Below, one piece after another: positions 1-8,440 of a stretch of DNA of 64,000 nucleotides. Origin of the DNA: Sva-07 sp963747375 (GTDB lineage Bacteria > Actinomycetota > Acidimicrobiia > Acidimicrobiales > Ilumatobacteraceae). The notes under the pieces are model-generated. The model was given only the letters and a program-made list of their open reading frames with translations. It was not told where the DNA came from and did no database searches. Where the stretch lies: contig CAVVFL010000014.1 in the NCBI GenBank assembly GCA_963747375.1, forward strand, positions 186,001 to 250,000. The letters run 5' to 3'. A program made the position numbers and the translations under genes. Numbering within the stretch: position 1 is the stretch's first letter; every line of letters begins with the position of its first letter.

Positions 1-1
1 C

Positions 2-334
2 CACGTCGTCGGAGTGCGCGCCATCGGCGAGGTGGACGACGATGACTACGACGACGTTCTCGAATCGGCCGTCGCGGACCGTTTGACCCGACACGACAAG
101 ATCCGCCTGCTCTACATCCTCGGTCCGGAGTTCACCGGCTTTGAACCCGACGCCATGTGGGAGGACACGAAGCTCGGCGTCAAGACATTCACCAAGTACG
201 ACAAGATGGCCATCGTCACCGACACCTCGTGGGTACGACACTCGGTCAAGGCGTTCGGATGGCTGATCCCCGGAGAGGTCAAGGTCTATCCCTACGACCA
301 ACTCGACAGCGCCCGCGTCTGGATCACGACCTGA
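2..334 (+). CDS. SpoIIAA-like (STAS-related) protein, 5' partial
   Basis: The frame is open to the left edge of the window, so the true start is probably outside; the first in-window start codon is a GTG at 14. The visible 110 residues run through an acidic stretch, then motifs such as LLYILGPEFTGFEPDAMWED and a C-terminal KVYPYDQLDSARVWI. That layout fits the SpoIIAA-like family, small STAS-fold proteins in which a middle helix carries a WED motif and the last strand ends in an A-x-x-W-I-type tail. The family's biochemical role is not settled. No partner gene is visible. The family call is moderately sure; the function is unknown. Confidence 0.65.
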   Translation, partial: HVVGVRAIGEVDDDDYDDVLESAVADRLTRHDKIRLLYILGPEFTGFEPDAMWEDTKLGVKTFTKYDKMAIVTDTSWVRHSVKAFGWLIPGEVKVYPYDQLDSARVWITT

Positions 335-347
335 TCGACACGGCGTC

Positions 348-364
348 GTGGGATTCGATCCCAC
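348..364. terminator. Short hairpin after the SpoIIAA-like gene
   Basis: GTGGGAT-TCG-ATCCCAC is a perfect 7-bp inverted repeat with a 3-base loop, starting 13 bases after the stop codon. There is no T-run, as is common in high-GC actinomycetes. A terminator role is inferred from position. Confidence 0.4.
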
Positions 365-605
365 CGTTCGGTCTGTGCGATGGCACGTGACATCGGCGGA
401 CGAGCACGACGCAGCCGTGTGTCCCAGCCCGGAACTCGGCATCGCACGTAACGCACTTCCCGCGGAATCCACGACCGGAACAGATGACGCCTGACCTTCA
501 ACTGGTCTCGAGGATCGCCCCGACGCGGCCGTCGTCGATCGCAGCGACGAGTGCCGCCGTGGTCGAGGACGGAGTCGGTCAATTTCCTCGATTCGCAGGG
601 TTCCG
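365..605. other. Intergenic, no gene recognised
   Basis: Open frames here are arginine-rich and typical of non-coding frames in high-GC DNA. No RNA gene, repeat or convincing promoter was recognised. Confidence 0.5.
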
Positions 606-1193
606 GTGAACTCGATCGACTCTCCGCCACCACTTCGGCAAGATCTCCCACGACACGCACGGTCATGGCATTGTTGGTGCATCGAACTTCTCGACGAACA
701 GACCGGCTCCGAACGGGTCGACCGCGTGGCGGAACGGGTGCGCGCTGGCTCGTACGGCACCATCCTCGTGATTGCCGCGCTCGGCGTCACGAGCGTTACC
801 GATGTGGGGCTCGGGTACTCGGCCGAGCTCGTGCTCGGCGTCGGTGCCGCGACGTGGATCGCCCACCTCTACGCGGAGCTGCTGGGACGCCACATCGTCG
901 AGCGCGAGCCGCTCCGGCGAGCCGAGGTCGGCGAGGCCATGGTCGACGGCAGCCCGATCCTGTTCGCCACCGTGCTGCCGGCGATCGTGCTGATCGTCGG
1001 GCGCGGCGACATCGTGGGTGCGCAGGCAGCGCGCACGGGTGCGATCGTGGTCACGTTCGCGCAACTGGCGGGGATCGGCGCATTCGTCGCGCGCAATGCA
1101 CCAACGCGTAACGGCGCCGGCTGGATCTTCGCGGCGGCCACCGCGTGCATTGGCATCGCCGTCGGCATCGCGACGGTTGTGCTCGGCCATTGA
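606..1193 (+). CDS. Small integral membrane protein, function unknown
   Basis: The protein has about four hydrophobic segments (GSYGTILVIAALGV; AELVLGVGAATWIAHLYAEL; SPILFATVLPAIVLIVG; IFAAATACIGIAVGIATVVL) separated by short charged loops. A loop AELLGRHIVEREPLRRAE follows the second helix. The annotated GTG at 606 gives 195 residues, but the first 40 (cysteine- and histidine-rich, not membrane-like) look non-coding. GTG at 726, just before the first helix, would give a 155-residue protein and is a likelier start. No function is recognised. It converges on the P-type ATPase gene downstream. Confidence 0.6.
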   Translation: MNSIDSPPPLRQDLPRHARSWHCWCIELLDEQTGSERVDRVAERVRAGSYGTILVIAALGVTSVTDVGLGYSAELVLGVGAATWIAHLYAELLGRHIVEREPLRRAEVGEAMVDGSPILFATVLPAIVLIVGRGDIVGAQAARTGAIVVTFAQLAGIGAFVARNAPTRNGAGWIFAAATACIGIAVGIATVVLGH

Positions 1194-1331
1194 CGGTCAG
1201 CTGTTGCGACCTCGATCGAGGCCAGGTCGGTCACAGCGCAGAGCCGGCCATGGGTTCGAGCCCCGCGTCGCGCAGCGCCAACTTGATCACTTCGGTGACG
1301 AGGAGCAGAGCGAACGTCCTTGCGTTGCATG

Positions 1332-4140
1332 TCAGCCACCGTCCACCGAGTCACCTGCGTTTGTGGCGATGCCGACGAAGGGGTGCTCGCGCTGCTCGCG
1401 GTCGAGGCGGCGCATCTGGACGATCTTGTCCACTGCGACGAACAGCGGGGAGATCACCGACAAGCCGAGCACCAGGGCCCACTGGGCGCCGGTCAGTGAA
1501 ACGGTGTCGAGCATGCGCTGAAGTACACGGGTCTCCACTGCGGCCACGGTGAGCGCCCAGCCGAGCATGATCCAACCCATGAACGGAAACAGCGGCGCCG
1601 ACCACGGCACCTGCCGTTCGCGACGCATGACGAGGCCCATGTTCACTGCACTGATGGCGACGACCGCGAACGCCATGGTCATCGACGTCGACGCGTCGGT
1701 GGTGCTCGGCTCACCGGGCCCCCACGCGAGCATCGCCAGTGCCGATCCGGCGATGATGAAGCCGCTGATGATCCAGCGAACGGTTTGTGCGCTGGTGGCG
1801 ATCTTGGAGCCCGGTGCACGCGGCGGGCGTTCCATGACGCCCGGGTCGGGCACGTCGACGATGAACCCGACGACGACGGTGACGACCACGAAGAACTTTG
1901 CGAACAGCAACTGCATCGGGAAGAGTGCGACGCCGTCGTTGATGTTCAGGATCGTGGCGATCAGCATGAGCTGCAGCACTGACGACAGGATCGTCAACTG
2001 CAGCTTCACGTACGACGAGATCCGCCGGTAGATGTCGCGCCCGAGGTCGACCGCATGCACGAGCGTGGCGAAGTTGTCGTCGGTGAGGATCGATCTTGCC
2101 GGCCTGCTTGGAGACCTCGGACCCACTGCCCATGGCGACGCCGACGTCGGCCTGCTTGAGCGCAGCGGCATCGTTGACGGCGTCACCGGTCATCGCGACG
2201 ACCTCTCCGGACTCCTGCATCAGGCGCGCGAGGCGCACCTTGTCCTCGGGTGCGACCCGGCCGAACACGTGCAGCTCGGGCAGTTGCGCCGATCACCTCG
2301 TCGTCGCTCAGCTTCTGCAGGTCGGCGCCGGTGATCACGCCGGGGCCGAGGCCCAGCTGATCGGCGATCGCCCTGGCGGTGACCGTGTGGTCGCCGGTGA
2401 TCATGCGGACGTCGATGCCGGCGCCGTGCGCGGTGCGCACCGCGTCGATCGCCGACGGTCGCAGCGGATCGATGATGCCGACCAGGGCGACCATGACCAG
2501 GTCGTGCGACCTCGCCCATCGGGTCGTCGGGTCGCGGCGCATCTGTCGTCGTCGAGCTCGCGAGCGGCGAAGGCAAGCACGCGCAGCCCCTTCTCCGACA
2601 GCTGTTGGTTGGCGTCGAGCAGTCTCCTGGCGAACCTGGTCGATCGGCACGACGCTCGCCGTGCCAGAGCGCCTGCGAGCACCGGTCGAGCACGACGTCG
2701 GGCGCGCCCTTGACGGTCATGAAGTGCGGTTCGGTCGAGCAGCCGTCAGGTCCATGTGCGGCGGGCCGATCGTGGAACGTCGCCATGAACTTGTACTCGG
2801 AGTCGAACGGGACCTCGAGCGCGATCCGCGGGATCGCCCGGCGCGTCTCCTCGGCGTCGACGCCGATCTTGGCGGCGAGCACCACGAGCGCGGCCTCGGT
2901 CGGGTCGCCGATGATCGACTCGTCGTCGGCGACCGTGGCGTCGCTGCACAGCGCCAGGCCGAGCGCGAGGCCCGTGAAGTCGGGCAGTCGGTCACCGGCC
3001 GGCGCCGAGGATCGCGCCGGTCGTGGCGTAGCCGGTGCCCTCGATCTTGTACCAGGACCGCCGGTCATCATCGTGACCGACGTCATCGCGTTCATCGTCA
3101 GCGTGCCGGTCTTGTCGCTGTTGATCACCGTGGTTCCGCCGAGGGTCTCGACGTCGTCGAGCGACTTGACCACCGCCTTCGACTCGGCGAGGCGCTGCGC
3201 GCCGGACGAGAGCATCGTCTGGACGAAGGTCGGCAGGCCCGTCGGGATCGACGGAGATCGCTGTCGAGATGCACAGCAGCATCGAGCGTCTCGCGGTCCT
3301 GGTCGCGTGCGATGCCGACGATCGCGATGATCGCGACGGCACCCCAGGCGAGGAATCCGAAGATCTTGGTCAGGTCGTCGAGCTCCTTCTGCAGCGGCGA
3401 CTTCGATCGCTTCGTCGCCGTGACCATGTCGGCGATCCGGCCCATCTGGGTCGACTGGCCGGTGGCGATGACGACGAGCTCGGCCGAACCGCGAGTGACC
3501 TGGGTGTTCTGGAACACGATGTTGGTGCGATCGCCGAGTGGTTGCTCCTCGTCGCCGAGCGTGGTGCTGTCCTTCGCGATCGGCGCGCGACTCGCCCGTG
3601 AGCGCCGCCTCTTGCACCTCGAGCGACGCCGAGGAGACGATGCCGCCCGTCGGCGGGAACGAGGTCGCCTGCTTCGACCAGCACGACGTCGCCCGGCACG
3701 AGACCGACCGAGTCGACCTCGTCGACGGTGCCATCTCGGCGAACCCTCGCCATCGGCACCTGCAGCTGGGCCAGGGCGTCGACGCTCGCCTGCGCCTTGC
3801 GCTCCTGGTTGGTGCCCATGATCACGTTGAACAGCACGAGGGCCATCACGATCGCGCCGGTCGCGATCTGGTCGATCGTGAAGCTGGCGATGCTGACGAT
3901 CAGCAACATGATGTTCATCGGATTGGCGATCTGCGCCTTCGCCATCTGCCACGTCGTCGGTGGAGGTTCGGTGGCAACCTCGTTCTTCCCGTACGTCGCG
4001 AGCCGACTCGTGACCTCGGCGCCGGTGAGTCCCGACGCTGCATCGACGTCGAGTCGGGACACGGCCTCGTCGACCGACAGCGAATACCACCGTGTCTGGT
4101 CGGTCGTGGGCTGCCCGATTGGTTGTTCGGTCGTCGTCAT
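1332..4140 (-). CDS. Cation-transporting P-type ATPase, frame broken at about ten places
   Basis: Pieced together across frames this is a full-length (about 935-codon) P2-type cation pump of the Ca2+/Mg2+ ATPase kind. Seen in order: an N-terminal cation-ATPase domain with YGKNEV (from 4140); actuator motif TGES (about 3600); phosphorylation motif DKTGTLT (about 3105); nucleotide-binding KGAP (about 2700); MITGDHTVTARAIA (about 2400); hinge TGDAVNDAAAL (about 2180); and a C-terminal bundle of about six helices ending at 1332. These pieces lie in three alternating reading frames, with changes near 3650, 3590, 3280, 3250, 3055, 3000, 2660, 2540, 2290 and 2095. The hinge has Ala where most pumps have Gly (GDGVND). 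It starts 19 bases after ppk2 ends, suggesting one operon. It is either heavily mis-sequenced or a pseudogene; I favour sequence error because most changes are +1. Confidence 0.85.
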
Positions 4141-4159
4141 CGTGTGTCCTCGGCAGTGA

Positions 4160-5038
4160 TCAGTAGGGCTCGGGGATGTGCCTGAGCGGCAGGTCGGGCT
4201 CGACGTAGCCGCGCGCCGCCTGGCGGCGTGGGAGCTTCACTTCGGGCCGCTCGATCTTCTCGTACGGGACCTGCGAGAGCAGGTGCGAGATGATGTTCAA
4301 CCGGCCACGCTTCTTGTCGTCGGTGTGAGCGATGAACCACGGTGCCCACGAGGTGTCGCTGGCAGCGAGCATGGCATCGCGGGCCCGCGAATAGTCGTAC
4401 CAGCGGCTGTAGGACTTGAGGTCCATGTCCGACAGCTTCCAGATCTTGCGCGGATCGTCGATCCGGCTCGTCAGGCGTCGGGTCTGTTCGTCGGCGCCGA
4501 CCTCGAGCCAGTACTTGATGACCTGGATCCCCGACTCGACCATCGCCTTCTCGACGCCCGGGACCTGGTCGAGGAAACGCTCGGTCTGCTCGGGCGTGCA
4601 GAACCCCATCACGGGTTCGACACCGGCGCGGTTGTACCAACTGCGATCGAAGATCACGACCTCGCCGGCGGCGGGAAAGTGCCTGATGTAGCGCTGGATG
4701 TACATCTGTGACTTCTCGCGTTCGGTTGGGGCCGGCAGCGCGACGACGCGGAACGTCCGGGGGCTGACGCGCTCGATGATCCGTTTGATCGTGCCTCCCT
4801 TGCCGGCCGTATCACGACCCTCGAACACGATGCAGATCTTCGCGCCGGTGGTCCTGACCCACTCCTGCAGCGACACCAGCTCGCCCTGCAGTACCTCGAG
4901 TTCGGCCTCGTACTTCTTGCGCTTCAGCTTCCCCGCTGGTGCTCGCGACGGATCCTTGACCTGGTCGTCGACGGCTCGAGCGGCATCGGTCGCTTGTAGA
5001 TGCTTCTTGGCCTTCTCCGATTGCTTCTTGTGGCCCAT
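4160..5038 (-). CDS. ppk2: Polyphosphate kinase 2
   Basis: Cytoplasmic kinase of the PPK2 family, which transfers phosphate between polyphosphate and nucleoside di- or monophosphates. It has the Walker A motif GRDTAGKGG at about residues 74-82, the lid-type motif DRSWYNR, and the family's C-terminal block including WKLSDMDLKSYSRWYDYSRA. The length (292 aa) matches single-domain PPK2 enzymes. I start at ATG 5038 rather than the in-frame TTG at 5044, because GGGAG lies the right distance upstream. The lysine-rich N-terminus (residues 1-45) is usual for the family. The preferred direction and substrate (GDP/ADP or AMP) cannot be read from the sequence. It sits directly upstream of the cation ATPase on the same strand. 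Confidence 0.93.
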   Translation of the reverse strand: MGHKKQSEKAKKHLQATDAARAVDDQVKDPSRAPAGKLKRKKYEAELEVLQGELVSLQEWVRTTGAKICIVFEGRDTAGKGGTIKRIIERVSPRTFRVVALPAPTEREKSQMYIQRYIRHFPAAGEVVIFDRSWYNRAGVEPVMGFCTPEQTERFLDQVPGVEKAMVESGIQVIKYWLEVGADEQTRRLTSRIDDPRKIWKLSDMDLKSYSRWYDYSRARDAMLAASDTSWAPWFIAHTDDKKRGRLNIISHLLSQVPYEKIERPEVKLPRRQAARGYVEPDLPLRHIPEPY

Positions 5039-5275
5039 CGTCAACTTCTCCCTCGGATTCGCCGCTCCAGAAGTCTCGCGCTCGGCGATGACCTCACCTC
5101 TCGGTCAGATCCTGTCATTCCCGGGAACGTCGGACGCATCCGGGCGGGCCTCCTTCGAAGATCGGACGTGTCGAAACCCATCGCTGAAGCGGCGTCCCTC
5201 GCGTCGCCGAAGCCGTGCCACCGGGCCGGGTCCTTCCCGTAGCGAGCGCGCAACCGAACCAGGTCGGTCGAGCTG
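5039..5275. other. Gap between ppk2 and the CYTH-like gene
   Basis: No gene is called. One minus-strand frame here (about 5270-5100) reads fairly like protein with good third-position GC. It could be a shifted C-terminal extension of the upstream CYTH-like gene, but no family is recognised. Confidence 0.35.
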
Positions 5276-5926
5276 TCAGCGAAATCGTGACGTCGAATCC
5301 GTACGACCACGACGCTTCGCAGGGGCCGGCGTGAGCCATTCGGGATAGCCCATCGCTCGACGGGTGCGAGGCCCGAATGGTTCCGGGCACGGTGTGGCGG
5401 CCACCAACGCTTGCCATGAGGCAAGCAGCGCCTCGCGTCGCTTCCCGGGCGGGCCGAACGCCGCGAACGAGAACGTCCACCAATGCGCGGTGCCGACGGT
5501 GACCCCGGCGACCTCGACGTCGCAGCCCGCTCCGGTCGCTTCGGGAACCGACGTGAAGGCGATCTCGGTTCCATCCACCAAGAACCGTCGTTTCACGACC
5601 GACTTGCGAACGTCGACCCACCGTCCATCGACACCATTCTCGACGACACCCTCGGCTGGACTCCACCTTCTCCACACCTCGAGCGAACCCGCGAGACCCT
5701 CACCGAACTCGATCTGCCCTTCGAGCGATTGCCGCACCTTGAGTTCCAACGTCTCCCTGAAACGACGCTTCACGCCCACGTCGCTGCGGCCGTCGAGGAG
5801 GTAGGTGTCGCACCGCTCCTCGAGGACACCAGTCGAGCCGGTGAACCAACCGCCAACCTCGGCAGGGAGTGACCCGGGGACGAACCATCGCAGCTCAGTC
5901 GTGTCGAGGACCAACGGAGCGACCAT
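5276..5926 (-). CDS. CYTH-like domain protein, probable
   Basis: A 216-residue soluble protein from ATG 5926. The N-terminal TTELRWFVPG, the central EERCDTYLL, and VGVKRRFRETLELKVRQS resemble the alternating charged-residue strands of the CYTH/triphosphate-tunnel fold. That fold includes adenylate cyclase CyaB, thiamine triphosphatase and inorganic polyphosphatase members. The canonical N-terminal ExExK is not perfect here, so the family call is tentative. The open frame continues upstream to 6295 through the tRNA, and that part is not coding. A neighbouring polyphosphate kinase makes a polyphosphate- or triphosphate-binding role attractive, but this is only inference. Confidence 0.55.
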   Translation of the reverse strand: MVAPLVLDTTELRWFVPGSLPAEVGGWFTGSTGVLEERCDTYLLDGRSDVGVKRRFRETLELKVRQSLEGQIEFGEGLAGSLEVWRRWSPAEGVVENGVDGRWVDVRKSVVKRRFLVDGTEIAFTSVPEATGAGCDVEVAGVTVGTAHWWTFSFAAFGPPGKRREALLASWQALVAATPCPEPFGPRTRRAMGYPEWLTPAPAKRRGRTDSTSRFR

Positions 5927-6208
5927 GCCGATTGGTTGCACCTGCTCCGGGACTCGCGCCGCAACAGGCACCAGACCGGGCTCCGTGACTGTCACGACTC
6001 GCTCCCAACGGTGTATCGCACACGATCCCGACATGCCGAGCGGAATGTCAACGAACATTGTGACCGATCGGCGGCACGCACGCCAGAGAAGAACGTCCAC
6101 CGTCGACGCCGCTCCGTGTTTCTGGGTGACCGGTGCTCTGTGCCCGTTCCGGCACCCGAAACTCGGGCGACTCGGACGATCAGCTGATCGCATCACACCT
6201 GGTAGATG
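5927..6208. other. Intergenic between CYTH-like gene and tRNA-Pro
   Basis: Upstream region of the minus-strand CYTH-like gene. No gene, repeat or clear promoter is recognised. Confidence 0.4.
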
Positions 6209-6285
6209 TGGTCGGGATGGGGAGATTCGAACTCCCGGCCTCCTGCTCCCAAAGCGGCGCGCTAACCAAGCTGCGCTACATCCCG
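6209..6285 (-). tRNA. tRNA-Pro(TGG), anticodon stem short by one base
   Basis: The reverse strand folds as tRNA-Pro: acceptor CGGGATG/CATCCCG, D stem GCGC/GCGC, loop TTTGGGA giving anticodon TGG, T arm GGGAG-TTCGAAT-CTCCC, and an encoded CCA at 6209-6211. Only five bases separate the D stem from the anticodon loop instead of six. The 5' side reads G-CCGC against GCAGG on the 3' side. Adding one T (CCTGC) restores a perfect five-pair stem plus base 26. This looks like a one-base deletion in the sequence. Confidence 0.9.
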
Positions 6286-6831
6286 GATCTGGCACGCCAT
6301 CCTACTGATCGACAATCGATTGCCTCGGGTGTCACGAGCGCGATTGCCGAGGTTGTCGACGTCGGTGGCTGCGGCCATCGCCGGTCGCCGACGGACAGTT
6401 CATCCTCGTCGAACGCCCTCGCCAACTGGCCGACGTGCAACTCATGCCGGCGATCGGTGCTGTCGGCGTTGGTGATCACCGCAATCACATCGAGATATGC
6501 CATACGAAACACCGGGCCGTGACCGGCAGCGACCCCGGCGAGCGCGTGGGCCAACTCGTGAGCAGCGGTGGCAACGGTCGTCTGCGCCCCAGCGAGCCGG
6601 ATCGTCGCCACCCCTCCCTCAGCCGACGTCTCACATCGGGTACTCGAGGAGGCCGCATCGGCACGCGAACGGCGCACCTCGACCGCTGGACCCGGCCACC
6701 ACTCGCCCGTCGCGACGGACTGAATCCGGGCGGCGACACGACCGAACTCGGCCAGATCTTCGAGATCCGTGCCCTCGAACGCCCTGTGTTCGGCGGCGTA
6801 GACCGCCGGCTCGATGAAGGTCCACCGTCAC
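6276..6831 (-). CDS. HExxH metallohydrolase-like protein (TIGR04338-like), one frameshift
   Basis: The gene starts at GTG 6831, overlapping the stop of the DUF2786 gene as GTGA. One extra base near 6818 must be removed to continue in the frame that reads FIEPAVYAAEHRAFEG and then runs to 6276. The core is TAAHELAHAL, an HExxH zinc-protease motif, followed by GHGPVFRMAYLDVI. That is the pattern of small actinobacterial putative metallohydrolases. An N-terminal VYAAE motif supports the same family. Because of the shift, simple gene calling reports only a 133-residue piece. The 3' end overlaps tRNA-Pro by ten bases, so the C-terminus may also be shifted. It is co-transcribed with the DUF2786 gene. 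Its substrate is unknown. Confidence 0.6.
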
Positions 6832-7581
6832 CCCGACCCCAGCGCACGTCGACCGGCCAGTCGCGCCCGACCGACGTCGGCACGGTCAGCCGCTGCGGCA
6901 CCGGCTCGCCATCCGGTTGCCTGCGCCGGCCCCGGGGCTCGTGCTGTCCTGACCCGGCCGAAGGATTCTTTCGCGAACTCGTCGACGCGGCGGCTCCGCT
7001 CGACGAGAGCCACCTGTGCGGTTGCGGCTCGACCATCGGCCGAGGACGCAACGGCCGCATCCTCCGCGTCGCGCCGGGAATCGGCCAGGAGTTCCGACAT
7101 CCGATCGGCATACCCGAAGAGGAACGACCGACGGAATCGCTGAGTCGCTGCAGCGGTGGCACGTCGCTCTGCGGCCATCCGGGCGGCCGCTTGCCCGTGG
7201 AGCGAGTTGTACATCACCTCGACGACATCGAGATCCGACGCATAGCCGGCGACGTGCGCCACGGTTCCGGTCGGTGTGGCGCCGAAGACGACTCGGGCAT
7301 CGTGCGTTTCGGCCACGGCCATCAGCAGGGCGAGCCGCGCCCGAACGTACGCACCCCTCCCGATCGGAATCTCTCGAACCACGAGGTCGTGCCGGTCGCC
7401 GGTTTCGGCCAGGCGGTGCGGATCGATCCGGTGCCGGGCGACGAGTTCGGCCGCCTTGCGGGCGAACGCGTCGGCCTCGTGAGAGTTCGAGCGTCGCGGC
7501 CGCCTTGTCCATGAGCTTGCGCACCCGCTGCAGCAAGAGACGGTGACCACCGCCGTCCTCGGGGGGGTAGGTTGTCGACAC
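6828..7581 (-). CDS. DUF2786 domain protein, one frameshift
   Basis: The N-terminus from GTG 7581 reads RVRKLMDKAAAT, and the next frame continues NSHEADAFARKAAELVARH. Joined by removing one extra base near 7490, this is the DUF2786 signature (a short domain with an NxHEAxxA helix). The rest has a helix-rich middle part and an alanine/arginine-rich C-terminus, about 250 residues in all. The stop TGA at 6828-6830 overlaps the start of the metallohydrolase-like gene. Its function is not known. It is transcribed divergently from the TetR gene. Confidence 0.65.
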
Positions 7582-7598
7582 CCCTTCAGGTCGATTCC

Positions 7599-7617
7599 TG
7601 AATCGGAACAGGATTCA
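7599..7617. promoter_or_regulatory. Inverted repeat, probable TetR operator
   Basis: TGAATC-GGAACAG-GATTCA is a perfect 6-bp inverted repeat with a 7-base spacer. It lies 13 bases before the TetR start and 18 bases upstream of the divergent DUF2786 start. Position and symmetry suggest autoregulation and control of both promoters. Confidence 0.5.
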
Positions 7618-7630
7618 CATTGGAGAGCGT

Positions 7631-8263
7631 ATGACGATGAACCAGACACAAGAGACTCCCGTCGCCGACACCGTTCACGGCGCCGTGGATGGGCGCACCA
7701 TGCGTCGGACCCGCAACCGGTCGGCCGTCATCACAGCGCTCCTCGACATGATTCGCGAGGGCGACCTGCACCCGGGTGCGGCCGAGATCGCAGAACGCGC
7801 CGGCGTCTCGCACCGTTCGATCTTCCGGTACTTCGACGATCTCGACGACCTGGTGCGCACCGCAATCGACCAGGCTTTCGTTGATGCCGCCCCCTGAGCA
7901 CGATCCCAGATGTCGGGCAAGGCACGCTGGCCGAGCGGATCGCCTCGATGGTCGATGCACGTCTGGCGCTGTTCGAGCACGTCGACGGCGCGATGCAACT
8001 CGCGCGGATGCGGGCGTACTCGATCCCCACGATCGACGAGGAGATCGCGATCGTCGCCGGAGTTGTTCAGAGGCCAGATCCGTGAACACTTCGCCACCGA
8101 ACTCACCGGACATTCCGATGTCGAACAAGACGCTGTCGTCGACGCCGTGCTCGTGCTGTGCAGCTACGACTCCTACGCAATCCACGTGAGGCTGCTCGCA
8201 CGCTCGGTGGAGCGGATTCACGCGGCATGGATCATCGGGCTCGAGGCGCTGCTGCGAACCTGA
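7631..8263 (+). CDS. TetR family transcriptional regulator, two compensating frameshifts
   Basis: The first 89 residues contain a typical TetR DNA-binding domain: RSAVITALLDMI, then the helix-turn-helix AAEIAERAGVSHRSIFRYFDDLDDLVRTAI. The frame stops at 7895-7897. Adding one C in the C-run just before restores a frame reading TLAERIASMVDARLALFEHV. Removing one G near 8060 then returns to the first frame, giving ELFRGQIREHFATEL through to 8263. The corrected length of about 210 residues is normal for the family. The ligand-binding half gives no clue to the effector. A perfect inverted repeat lies just upstream. Confidence 0.85.
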
Positions 8264-8299
8264 GGGTCTGCCGCCTGGCCCGGTAGGGTGTCGGCTCTT

Positions 8300-8374
<75 letters not shown>

Positions 8375-8440
8375 AATTTTTCGCATGGCCGGACTTCCGA
8401 CCCTTGGCTGTTCGTCATCGACGGGCGCAGGATCGACGGC

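Noticed and set aside
1240..1270. GGTTCGAGCCCC resembling a tRNA T loop
   Set aside because: No acceptor, D or anticodon stems can be folded around it.
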